Of a DNA stretch of 64,000 nt, positions 11,031 through 22,446 are shown piece after piece; the first letter of the stretch is position 1, and each line of letters opens with the position of its first letter. The stretch is from Anthoceros angustus. Its lineage: Eukaryota; Streptophyta; Anthocerotopsida; Anthocerotales; Anthocerotaceae. The translations under genes were made by a program, and so were the position numbers. The notes below the pieces were generated by a model. It did no database searches and was not told where the DNA came from. It saw nothing but the letters and a program-made list of their open reading frames with translations. The stretch is from positions 314,247-378,246 of the forward strand of contig MU008187.1 of NCBI GenBank assembly GCA_010909165.1, in the 5' to 3' direction.

Positions 11031-11800
11031 ATGTCTTCATCATCAGAAAACGTCATGTTCAATATCGAGAAGTTAGATGGTACTAACTTCCCGTTACGGA
11101 AAGAACAAGTGTATAATGTTCTAGTGCGGAAAAGCGGATCAAGCCCATAAAGTTGTTAGGCGTCAAACCGGATAGTATGACACGGATGAGTGGCGGGACA
11201 CGGATGAGCTTGCTAGATCTACTATCATGCTAACATTGTCAAAAGCAGTGTACTTCAATGTGAAAGATAAGACCACGAGTTCTGAGTGGCGGTATGTGAC
11301 TGTATGAGAAGCAAAGTGCGGCTTCTCAGGTGTATTGGTTGAGACAGCTGGTGGACTTGAAGATGAAGGAAGGGACGAGGATGTCCGATCATCGAATGAT
11401 TTCAATACCATTTTCAGCCAGCTCTCATCTCAAGGTATCACGTTCCCAGTTAGTGAGAGCTATGTTTACATTGGTCACATTACCAGAGTTGGGACACCTT
11501 TAAATGCGACTCGAGTAATTACGCCTTGCTAGTGGTCTTACCATTGTAAATGTAGAAGGTAGCACATTGGCGAGGAGGTGAGCAGGAAAAACATGGAACC
11601 TTCAAAAGGTTCCGGTGCCCTCATAGTGAGAGGGAGGTCCCTGCGAAGGGAAACAGCCGACGAAGCTTTTCTCGTAGCAAATCTCGTAGTCGTAACAAGA
11701 ATGTGGAGTGTCACTATTGTCACAAAGGGTCACTTCAAAAGAGTGCGAGAAGTTCAAAAGGACCAAGGAAAAGAGAAGCGGGGCAGCAAGGCGACTTGAA
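11031..11800 (+). pseudogene. Inner copia element: gag, frameshifted
   Basis: The start MSSSSENVMFNIEKLDGTNF is a typical copia gag opening. Frames change repeatedly (near 11140, 11300 and 11480), passing through a segment with DEDVRSSNDFNTIFSQL and a basic Ser/Arg tract. A zinc knuckle follows at ~11700-11750 (ECHYCHK, then GHFK in the next frame). All the pieces occur in order on one strand, but the frame shifts many times. Many shifts fall at places where CAG, CTG or CCG would be expected, so they may be sequence errors. Confidence 0.8.
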
Positions 11801-11865
11801 TGTCGGGTTGGAAGAGTTAAACTACATTGAGGGCGGAGATGTCCTTATCTCTTCTTACTTGAATC

Positions 11866-12071
11866 TTGCTGATTAACGTAGTGGATAGTCATTTATTACG
11901 CAATTGGATAATTGACTACGGTGCATCTTTCCATGTTACTCCTCATAGAGAGTGGTTTAGCACGTATGATGCTACAAGGAAAGGATGTGTTAGGCTTGGA
12001 AATAACTACGCATGCCAGATCGCAAGCGTTGGTGATGTGCAGCTCAAGTTTGACAACGGATCTTCAACACC
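11866..12071 (+). pseudogene. Inner copia element: protease, cut by DNA transposon
   Basis: The segment NWIIDYGASFHVTPHREW is an aspartic protease active-site region, with the usual DSGA changed to DYGA. It is followed by YDATRKGCVRLGNN. The frame ends at 12071, where the 28-bp terminal inverted repeat of transposon copy A begins. Integrase and most of the reverse transcriptase are not present further on; only an RT/RNase H tail appears at 22641-24513. Confidence 0.85.
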
Positions 12072-12789
12072 ATAATATTTGAAGCGGCTCAATATACAAG
12101 AAGGGGCTTATGGGGTACATATACGGTGAAGGGGCTTCTCGATGGGCAACGAAATGGGGTTTTGCCCGTTATGGTAATGCCAATGTTTGGAAAAATAGGG
12201 TCTAAGATACAGCCCTAAGCGTGTCTGGATGTGTTCTATTGGTCGCGATGGTGACTTCCATGGTCACGTAGTTTTCTGAAATAATACCCATAATGTACGC
12301 CATTTGTGCGGGTGATGGAAGGTGAAATATGGATAAGTTTAGGGTATGAGATTTGAAACATGGGAAGAGAGCCTCCCGTGATTGAATACCATCCTTGAGT
12401 GTTTGTCATGGCTCTACTTCATTGAGCTTTATTATGTCAAGATGTGTGGGGAAGCTCGCGGTCTGGGCGAGGGTAAGGCGGCGCCAACTCTTAGTGGTCC
12501 TAGCTACAAGCGTTTGAATCAATGACAATGCCAAGCGATAACTAATCAGCAGGTTTGGTTTAAACCCTTCATGGACTACGGCGCAATAGATTTGCATTCA
12601 TGCGGATGGAGAATTCAAATGTAATATAATAGATAGCTTATGTTGAAGATAATAATGGGCGGCATGCCGCCCATTGCCTATATGATCGGATATGACCTGA
12701 TGACGGACAATACCCCAATATGCCCACTATGTAAGAATCGTTACATGGGCATACGCTAAACAATGCAAGTCCTGGCATTGGAGTTGCTG

Positions 12790-15700
12790 CATTACGACTG
12801 GTTGATCACTCTTCGCCAGAGTCTAGACCTTCTCCATTTACCTCCTTCTCCTCGTTACAATCGTCATCGCTTTCATCTTGACATCGAGTGCATGGTTGCG
12901 AGATGGGGACGAAGGGCACTCTTCTCTAATTACTTTCTTATCGATGCATATAGATGTTTCCTTGAGTTCAACTTGAACCCATAATAGGCGATAACTTAGT
13001 TTTGCGAAGATTGTCTGGATGTTTGGAGGTCTTGAGTTTTTTCCCCCTTTTCCTTTCGATGTTGGTGCTTGGTCGCCATTCGTTCTACAGACGTATTCTC
13101 CAACATACTTGCCCTCGTAAGCATCTGTGTGCTCTGTTCTCCACCAATGCACACGTAAGAAAGGGTCTGCAGAGTTCAGGTGCACACTTACAACCTTTGC
13201 AACCCAAAATGCTCTGTTATGAGTGTCTCCCTCGCAAGGAGTGACAATGAACATGCCTTTCTGAATCTCCATGACATCCCCATTCATCCTTGCCACCTCC
13301 TCTTCGCGGCGTTGCAAGCTCTGGTGAGCTCCCAAATACATATCTCTCTGTGGTACTTCTCGGAGTAATGCTTCGTCAAGAATAGCCTCGTCGACGTCGC
13401 GGGACACAAGTACCTCAAAGTCTGTCATACCATTTCCATTCGTTCTGCAAGACTAGTCCAATGTTGTTGTCCACAATAGTTGCGATCTCACTCTGATCCT
13501 TCCAGAATTCAATCCACCACTCCTCTTCATCCGCATTCAAATATGTTGGCAGCTTGAGCAAGCCCTTCCGTAGGTGGTCTACGCCTTCGCATGCAGTGAG
13601 CCCACCTTCACTCCCCTTTTTGTCTTTTGCCTGAAGGGCCATCAATGGTGCAGGTCCAATAACGTATGCAGGCTGTCGTTAGAACTCCAAGCCATCTTGG
13701 TTTCCCACCGTGGAGAATCTGTTTACTTTATGGTTGTAACTTTTCCGCGCTAATCTTCCTTGTAATTTTGAATTGATCTTTGGAGCGAGGTTGTTCAAGC
13801 TTAACAGACTTTAAATTGGTGCCCTGGCTCCTTTATGGCCAGCCACACATATGTTCGAAGTCCGCACGGTGATAACCTTGACCTCTGGGTTTGGTGTGTA
13901 TGCCGTTCTCAATATATCCTCCATAGCCGGAGAATACGAGCCTCCTTGTGCTTGGATGCTTTGAAAACATGAAAACATCGATCCACACAGTCATGCGTGT
14001 GTCCAGAAGAAGCCCACCTTAACCTTTTTGAAAATCTGCAGCTCTACTAGCATATTCAGGTACGCAAATAGCAATTGATTCTTATTCTCCCTGCACGTGT
14101 TGTCAAGCTGCAAATACAATACTGATGGAAGAAGCCCCTCGTAAGTGTGTATGACATCCTGTATGATCGAAATCGTCAGATTTGCGTCATTGTGAAGATT
14201 CGCATAGTGGAGATAAGCTCGCCTTGTGAGTATAATTATGGATCATACAACCCACAACATGAACTGTGATCTTGTTGTCCTCCTTCAAGTCTTTAGGCCA
14301 CCGTAATATGCGGGAGGCGATGTTTTCTTCGTCCATGCCATCAATTGATAATAATATGTATTTATGCTCACTATACCCTTTTGACCGATGCTTGACATTT
14401 TCTTCCTTTCGTTCATAAGACGGACTCGATGGGAGTCTAATGCGCTTGGTAAACATCTGCGTCCAACCACGGTAAGATTGATTAGAGCCAAGCTTGTACA
14501 AAGGCGAACAAATCTACACCGCATCAATGACACCCATGAGATTAACTGCAGAACAATATTGGAAGCCCTGCAAGCATACTGATTAGGCGCCGCGCATGGC
14601 CATTTCACGCGCGAAATATGGAGGCCACTCCTCATGAAACCACTTGTCGGCGATCCGGGAGAATCTGCTGAGAAACATGGAAGGCGGGCCCATGCGAGCG
14701 GATTCACAGCGCGCGCCGTCACCCTTTGGTAGGCAAGGCATACAACCTCATGGGTGGCCGGCATCACCCCACCGCCGATGGAAGGGGCCGGCATGCCGGC
14801 GCCATGCGCCTGATGGAAGGGGCCGGCATGCCGGCGCCCGCGATGGAAGGGGCGGCATCTGCGCCATGCGCCACGATGGAAGGGGCGCGCATGCCGCGCC
14901 ATGCGCCTGATGGAAGGGGCCGCCGCCATGCGCGCCATGCGCCCGATGGAAGGGGCCGCCGGCATGCGCCCATGAGCCCGGTCGGAGCTTTCGTCGCGTA
15001 TATATGCGTGCGCCGGCATGCGCCCATGCGCCCGATGGAAGGCGCGTGTCGGCGTGCGTACACATTCACTATATTATGTACATGGCTTCCTTCTTGCCAC
15101 CAAAGCGGATCACACAAGCACATCCTACATTGGTTGTGAAAGATTGATTGGGGAGACATGAACATGGACCGTACCTTGCTCCAGATTGCTTGATTGTGTC
15201 GAATGTTATACTTGATCCAGTATAAGGAACATGTCGAGAACTGTTGACTTGGGAATTTTCACGCGGAAAATTCATTCCCATAACTGAGGAAATGCATATG
15301 ATATGTACCAAACTGTTTTGTCCATCCCTTGTATTGTGACCAAACTTCATGCTTGGTAAAAGTATCGAGCAAGTTATAGACTTCAACATTCGCAACCTCT
15401 CGGTGAGATGCAAGAAAGTCGCGTCCATCCACTCAATCGCACCAAGGGCGTGCGTGGATTTTTGACATGGGTTTGGCTTGTTCCCGTCCCAAGGAGCATT
15501 ACTCAGGACTTTGGTCTTCAATTCTTCATACCTGGCAGACCCAATGCAATACATGCGTCTGAAGGCTTTCAAACAACATCTTAGTGGTGCTCGGTGCATG
15601 AGAAACGTCGCACCTTCCCCTTTGCACTAGCTTCTTTGTGCGGGCGAACAAGTGCCTCAAGAACCTCTGTTCTCCTCTTCCCGGATCCAAGAATCGTGGC

Positions 15701-16300
15701 TCTTCTTGAAAGCGATTCTTTTGGCATAGGGAGGCATAGCCTCGTGCGGCATGGTTTCCGGAATCTTCCACTCTGACAGTTTCACTCTTCCTCGGACATG
15801 CTCTCGCTTGCAACATACTTCCAGGAGGGGCTGCTTGCATTGTGTCGGCGGTGGCTTTGGGTGAAACGATGGTCTTGTACATGTTCCAAATCCTTCTCCT
15901 TCATTGATATCCATTGTACCGCTATTTCCGTGATGAGATAAGAGTCTGAAATTCCTCGTCATCACCTCTCTTCTCACACATCTTCCGGCATTCCCGTGCG
16001 TGCGGAGAGCCGACTATTGCCGGCGAAGCACCCCTTCATCCCGACCGATCGGTGAACAAGCCCGTGCAGCGCGAGTTACGCTTTCCGGTGCCTCTTGCGG
16101 CCTTTTGGTCGACCAGCGGACTTTTCTCCAATGCGCGATAGAGGTTCACGTTTCGAGTTCGGCACATAGCGGGCATCCGTTGTCTTGATCGTTCTTCTCC
16201 ACCCGGACTGCGAGGCGGAAAAGCGGATGATCGGCAAGCCTTATGATTAAGAAAGTAATGTCCTACCCGATCCCACCATCGTAAACATAACGACACCCAA
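12790..16300 (-). pseudogene. DUF7869-type putative transposase, copy A
   Basis: Read right to left, fragments in several frames give one protein. An N-terminal region lies at 16250-15070. Then come SIDGMDEEN (~14330), WPKDLKEDNKITVHVVGC (~14256-14310), LQLDNTCRENKNQLLFAY (~14068-14113) and GHTHDCVD (~13971-14004). These four are hallmarks of the DUF7869 family, whose conserved acidic residues suggest an RNase H-fold nuclease; the transposase role is inferred. The C-terminus has WWIEFWKDQSEI (~13500-13540) and VTPCEGDTHNRAFWVAKVV...LRVHWW (~13130-13260), a chromo- or BAH-like module. Several frameshifts occur and small introns may also be present. The gene is divergent from the methyltransferase gene. 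Confidence 0.7.
14740..15050. repeat. GC-rich palindromic minisatellite, copy A
   Basis: About nine irregular units of roughly 30 bases contain gatggaagggg followed by ccggcatgccggcgcc or shortened forms. The core CGCCGGCATGCCGGCG is a perfect palindrome. It lies inside the minus-strand gene region, in a likely intron or lost exon, and is also present in copy B at 28920-29230. Open frames across it are compositional. Confidence 0.85.
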
Positions 16301-17267
16301 GCACAAGACTACAAGACAAAGTCGCGTCAAATAACACTCACTCAAAGGCAATGGCGGAGATGATGGCGGGCATGTTGACATTGCATTCATTGGGTTCATC
16401 GGCTAGTCTTGCATATCAGCTTCTCGCTTCTCATGTCCATCGACCTAAGGAATTGAGGCTTAGAACCTCAAATCGGCATCTTCGCGGATCCCCTGCATCA
16501 GAAATGGAATTGGTGAGGAAGACTTAAGGAAGTAAGGATAGTCCAGGACGCCTGTCCACAAAACAGAGTGCAAACACCTCCGCTTCATCGGTGCTGTGTG
16601 TCGCAGTGAGCATCATTCTCAGCGGTCCCTTCGAAAAGCACAGGAAGAGCACACACAAGCTAGTTCTATAGAATGGCTGAAGATAGCAAATCACTATAAG
16701 GGCATGTCCAGCTTTGTCCACGCCACTCGTTTGGGCGCCACCATGCGGAGAATGGCGGTGCCTTAACTACATCTTCATTGGCGTTCACCATCCTTTGTGC
16801 TACGCAAACGCAGTCATAATCTCATTACACCTAGGGTTTGCAGGAGCCGCTATTGCTATTTTTAAATATCGAATGTTACCAAGAACGCGGATTTGGCGCA
16901 TTTCCACTAGATATGCCATGATGCCAGGACCTAATTAGGGTGCCACGCGTCAGGGCAAGCTGCTCCTCCTTCCCCTCGGTGCCGGAGTGAGCGTAATACA
17001 TGCCTCTCTGTGCACGCCCTGTTGCCTGTTCCGTTTTCGAAGGATTGGTTGGGCGACACCTTGTGGAGCTCGAGCAAGCTGCCTTCAAGCGCAGGATCAC
17101 CATTGGAGGAGACTGTTTGAGCACGCGAGGCATCGGAACGGACGCGGACGTCGACTGTGCAACGGTTGTTGTCATCTCTTGCTGTGTGATTGCGGTTTCT
17201 GTATGTGATTGCGCTGTCTGATTTCTCCATGTCTTTTCAGTTTCTGTGAGAAGACATCATCACGGTC
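16300..17267. promoter_or_regulatory. Divergent intergenic region of the transposon
   Basis: It separates the leftward DUF7869 gene from the rightward methyltransferase gene. It holds a short AT-rich run (tatttttaaatat, ~16855), a likely bidirectional promoter area, and no long frame on either strand that recurs in copy B. The equivalent in copy B is tandemly duplicated (30531-32450). Promoter function is inferred from layout only. Confidence 0.4.
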
Positions 17268-18359
17268 ATGGCTAGTGGGAGACGCAGCAAGAAGGACCTG
17301 CAAGATGGGCCTCTGTTGGCCCCAGACCCAGTGGAAAAGCCGCGCAAGCATCGCAAGACAAAACAGAAGAAGAGCGACACTTTGCCGCGAGAAGGTGGAT
17401 CGCATGTGTCAACGGCACCTGGAGGATCACGGAGGCAAAACCAGCGTCAATCGACCATGGTTCGGGAGGAGCCAGTCTCGGAAAGTCGGATCGCTGGGTC
17501 TCGCGAGGCAAGCGGCAAGCGGGTGGGAGGGGACAAAAGCTGGCCAAACCACCTAGGGCAAAAGCTCCAACCATTCCCTTCTCCTTACACATACGAGGAA
17601 TCTGTCATGATCCGGCGTCACAAGCAGTAGAAGAAACTAATCTGTTGGGGAGTGGTTTTAACTAACTGGGAGCGATGCGAGAACGTGTCTGGACTCCAAT
17701 GCTGAAGTTGTGGATGTATGGACACGCGGAGCCTTGCCGAATCGGAGGGCACGAGGCGGGGTGGGTGGTGGGCAACAATTGATATGGAGGAACAGAGCCA
17801 TTCGAGATCCTATGCACGAAGGCCATATGAATTCAACACTCTTCCAGAATAACAAGATTATAGTGTGTTTACTGAGTGAGTGCCAACTTCAATGCCCGCA
17901 AGTGTGAGCCATGAGCCTTGTCTCGAAATTTCGAGAAGCGGTGCTGAGAGTGTGAGTGCTACCAACACAACCTTTTTAGCATCGCTTGTTGTTTCAAAAT
18001 GGGAACGCTTCACCTTGCCATTTCGTTCTCTTGCGATCTGGTTTGGTCATTCAGGAAGCAGTGTCTGAAAACTATGCGAAGCCATTACCTCCTCCATCAA
18101 AACACACAGCGGAGGTTTCATATCGGATAACGCCAAGGACTTGGTGTGTTTGCACAAGGAGAAATGGCATTTGTTGATGACGAAGAGGAGAATGAGTTTG
18201 GGCCATCGGATGAAGAAGATGGGCCGATCCGGATGTTTTGGGACATTCGGATGATGAGGCTTGGGCATGATGGAGAAGGTCGAGGTGGGGAGGTCGATGG
18301 ACCTCCCGGGCGTCAATGGATATGATTTCTATCCCATATATCCCAGTGAGAGGAGAGGA

Positions 18360-18800
18360 GGAGGCATGCGGCGCCTCTTGTATCCCAAGGTCGGAGACAC
18401 CCTAGCACGTTGGGTGGTGTAGCCCGCAGGAAGAGTGGGCAGCCGAGGCAGGCGGGGTGGGCCGCATGCCGCCGCCCGCTTGGCGGAGGAAGAGTGGACA
18501 GTGAGCAGGCGGGGTGGGCGCCGGCATGCGCCCGCTTGCGGACATGGGAAGGCCGCATGCACGCCCGTAGCAAACATGGAAGGGGCGCGGCATGCGCGCC
18601 CCTCATGGGAAGAAGGGGCGCCGGCATGCGGCGCCGGCATGCGGCGCCTCGGCTGGTCGGAAGAGGCGCCGCATGCCGCCCGGCAGGTGAGGAAGAGGCG
18701 CCGCATGCGCGCCCCTCGTCGACCATTCGAGGAAGAGGCGCCGGCATGCGCCCCTGCGACGATGGTGAAGAAGGGGCGCCGCATGCCGCCCACCCTTCCA
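18360..18800. repeat. GC-rich GGCGCCGGCATGC minisatellite, copy A
   Basis: Units such as gaggaagaggcgccggcatgc repeat irregularly about fifteen times, sharing the CCGGCATG core with 14740-15050 in a different context. The matching array in copy B is 33410-33790. It falls within the methyltransferase gene span, probably intronic. Long Arg/Ala frames across it on both strands are not real proteins. Confidence 0.85.
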
Positions 18801-19940
18801 AGGAGGGGTCCATACTCCCGACTCCTCACCACTTCACAAAAGCGGCAGCAAAGGGATGCGGCGGGAGTAGAACACAATCTGGAGTAGTCGAGGGCGCAAA
18901 GTCGGAAGAGGCAAGCCGCACCGGACCATCCGCGAATGAGATTCAAACTCTTCATGTGGAAACCGGCGGTGGCGCTTGGCGGCGTCGCATGGAGGAAGAC
19001 TATCGAAGCGTTTGATGCATACTCCAAAAGGTTGTTCCATTGTTTTGGTAAAAGCGGAAAATTTGCGCCGCTTCATTCCCGACCCACGATGCCCGGATCC
19101 GAAAGTTGATGAGGCATGGGCCAATTATCTTGCTCGCGTCATTGCTAAGGGAGGATTGAAGAAGGAGTGCTTCCTCTTCTATGTATGATTGATCCTGCGG
19201 TGAGGACATTGAAACATTGGAATAGGTTTAGGCGAAGAAGTATGTCATGGGCGTATTAGGTGGAAACCATACCTACGCAGCCATGAGGCACCTTGCGGAT
19301 ATCTCACCGGGAAGGCGCGTTTTCAGTGGATCGAAGCCCATGTGTATTGTGGCCTAACTCTCGAGATGAGGATTCGCCACGATCACAACCGGATGGCGGA
19401 CAAGCGAAGAAGATGAATTTTATTGAGCGGTTCGGTATCTCGGATGAGTTGCGAGATAGCTAAGCGGGATCATGTCATCATGTCCATGAACTGAAATTCA
19501 ATCTCTACAAGGTGCTTGGTTTGATTGAAGACGATGAAGGCCGGAAGATGAGCGACAAGCAACAAGGTGGACAATGAGAACCCATATCATGCATTGCAAA
19601 ACTAGAGGGTAAGGTCTGGGAGAATGTGGACAAAATTTTTTCGAAGTGGGAAGCAGGTGAGCTACCCGAGCAGGCGAAGCATGTCGCAGCAGGAACAAGC
19701 AAAAAGAGCAAAGGTAAGCGGAAGGCAACTGACGAGACAAAACAAGTTGATGGAGTTTTGTGAAGCCCAAAGAGATGCAGGGGAAGCCGTGGCGAAGCTT
19801 TCAAGGAATCCCTTGAGAGACAATGATGTTGATAAGTGCCACGGAGAAATCGAGCCTCTTGGACCGAACGGAATGTCGAAGGAAGTTACACTCGGAAGAA
19901 ATTTCACGTCATTCAGGTGGCAATGGCAAAACATCTGGTT

Positions 19941-22150
19941 GTGACTCATTCGAAATGGTGAGACAAGAATACCCTCAACACTCCTCGGGGTTATTGCAAG
20001 ATTTCAAACCGCATTTGAGGGCAAGGTAACCATATTTCCTTCCATGAAAGGTGATTGTGAGGCGGCCGCGGCCCCTCTCTCCTTCCGTCTCTCACGCTAA
20101 CCCATGATGTTTGCCATTCCATGCAGCAAGTGAAAGATGTTGAGGACCTAAAGAAATTACCTGATGATTTTCAAGCCTTTATTCTCGAGGTCCATACATG
20201 GAAGGGACTTGAAAATGAGCAAAGAGCGCTAGCAGATATGGACATGGAGGAAGGGCTTCAATCGTTCACAGTGCCAAAAACAGAGGACATTGTCAAGTAC
20301 CAGGTCATTTCTAGAGATGCGGCAGATATGAGGGGTTTCTAAGGGTCCGCAGTACACCACGATGGTCATGGACGTACCAAGAGGATTCAACAGGTAAACA
20401 TGATGTGAAGTTAGACCACTTTCAATTGGGAAAAATATTTCACTCGTTCCATGACATGACCTGCAGAGATGAGAATGATAGTGATGCATGGTGTTGAAGA
20501 GCAGCATGTTGTGAGGGAGGCCATGCGAAAGTGGTGCAGGGAGGAGGGTTGGTGTCTTTTGTATGGGACAAAACGAACATGCACGCGACTTGGGTGGGTA
20601 TGACACTATGGAGTACATCACGATAGGATGGGGGTTAACATCGAGAGTCAAAGGTCAAAAATCGCATGATCCCTACTAACATCCATGGGTCTTTCAATAA
20701 TGGGCGGTCATTGGCCACCCTACATGGTGAAGAAGTTGTTGTACATCATTGGACAAGCCGGTGGTGCAGCTTACCAAAGGCCTTTGGCTTTGATGATGAA
20801 GCTCATCAAAAGTTTCTCGAAGGAGGGGGACCGGATTTTGGATGTTTGTCTTTGGTAGCGGGTCAACAACATTGGCAGCTTTGCTCTGCGCGCATTGCAA
20901 TCGAGGTGGACAAGAGGTGCAGAGTTCATTCCCGGAGAATCCATGGGTATGAAGTTCTCCTGCACGAAGAGGAGTTGAATCATGAGCCACATCGTCGAGG
21001 ACCACCCATTGGCAAAAGAGGTTAGTTTGTCCGAGAAGGATGGGTCACGCGGGTTGTGACTCATTCGAAATGGTGAGACAAGAATACCCTCAACACTCCT
21101 CAGACGAAGTTATTGCAAGATTTCAAACCGCATTTGAGGGCAAGGTAACCATATTTCCTTCCATTCTGTGAAAGGCAATTGTGAGGGCGCCGGCCTGCCG
21201 GCGCCCTCTGCTGCCAAGGCCTTCCAGTCTCTCACGCTAACCCATGATGTTTGTCATTCCATGCAGCAAGTGAAAGATGTTGAGGACCTAAAGAAATTAC
21301 CTGATGATTTTCAAGCCTTTATTCTCGAGGTCCATACATGGAAGGGACTTGAAAATGAGCAAAGAGCGCTAGCAGATATGGACATGGAGGAAGGGCTTCA
21401 ATCGTTCACAGTGCCAAAAGCAGAGGACATTGTCAGTACGGTCATTTCTAGAGATGCGCAGATATGAGGGGTTTCTAAGGGTCCGCAAGTACACCATGAT
21501 GGTCATGGACGTTCCCCGAGGATTCAACAAAGGTAAACATGATGTGAAGTTAGACCACTGTCAATTGGGAAAAATATTTCATTCGTTCCACGACATGACC
21601 ATGCAGATGAGAATGATAGTGATGCATGGTGTTGAAGAGCAGCATGTTGTGAGGGAGGCAATGCGAAAGTGGTGCAGAGGAGGAGGGTTGGTGTCTTTTG
21701 TATGGGACAAAATGAATATGCACAACGACTTGGGTGGGTATGACACTATGGAGTACGTCACTATAGGATGGGGGTTAACATCGTCCAAAGGTCAAAAATC
21801 GCATGATCCCTACTAACATCCATGGGTCTTTCAATAATGGGCGGTCATTGGCCACCCTACGATGGTGAAGAAGTTGTTGTACATCATTGGACAAGCTGGT
21901 GGTGGCTTACCAAAGGCCTTTGGCTTTGATGATGAAGCTCATCAAAAGTTTCTCGAAGGAGGGGGACCGGATTTTGGATGTTTGTCTGGTAGCGGGTCAA
22001 CAACATTGGCGCTTTTGCGGGCGAATCGCATTGCAATCGAGGTGGACAAGAGGTGCGCAGTTCATTCCCGGAGAATCCATGGGTATGAAGTTCTCCGACG
22101 AAGAGGAGTTGAATCATGAGCCACATCGTCGAGGACCACCCGCCTGGGCA
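19941..22150 (+). repeat. Tandem duplication of the methyltransferase region in copy A
   Basis: Units begin with gactcattcgaaatggtgaga at ~19945 and again at ~21057, about 1.1 kb apart. Each includes an intron, the MDVP motif exon and the SAM-binding exon. Copy B has only one unit (34907-36000). The two units differ by short indels, mostly at C/G-rich triplets. Confidence 0.88.
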
Positions 22151-22446
22151 AAAGAGGTTAGTTTGTCTGAGAAGGATGGGTCACAGTCGCAGGTTGTGCG
22201 TTTGGCCGCCAGCAGAATGAAGGAGAAGTCCGGCGACCTCCTAGATGGGCGGAGACAGGCGTATGGCAACACGACTCGAACCGGCCCGGAGATGACCATG
22301 CCTCCGAAGACAATGCCATGGAGGAAATTGACAACTTTGAAGACACGGAGCACGCTCGACTGAAAGGACTTGAAGTAGTGATGGATAGCGATGTCTGGAC
22401 AATTTCCTCGGAAACTCAAACAGGCATGGAAGACCATTGTACTTAG

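Larger units (their letters stand above)
17268..22446 (+). pseudogene. ParB-like domain + N6/N4 DNA methyltransferase, copy A
   Basis: The first exon (17268-17630) starts MASGRRSKKDLQDG and is very basic (KPRKHRKTKQKK), a likely nuclear-localisation signal. An acidic segment follows at ~18180. At 19100-19480 comes a ParB/sulfiredoxin-like region: VDEAWANYLARVIAKGGL, then GGNHTYAAMRHL, then AHVYCGL (clear in copy B) and HNRMADKR. The methyltransferase region (20128-21040, repeated 21265-22150) has MDVPRGF at the place of a DPPY/W catalytic motif. It then has AYQRPLALMMKLIKSFSKEG, the SAM motif GDRILDVC followed by GSGSTTLAL, and IEVDKRC. The tail is acidic (DNAMEEIDNFED) and stops at 22446. 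GT...AG introns are visible, for example 20028-20126. Frames are broken many times. ParB-methyltransferase fusions are known in phages and bacteria. Confidence 0.7.

Noticed and set aside
13971-14320. DUF7869-like gene considered as a Tc1/mariner or KDZ transposase
   Set aside because: The LDNTCRENKN and GHTHD signatures fit DUF7869; no mariner DDE spacing or KDZ cysteine pattern was seen.
20740-22130. Methyltransferase considered as bacterial contamination
   Set aside because: It contains GT...AG introns and occurs twice in collinear elements, each inside plant-type copia sequence.
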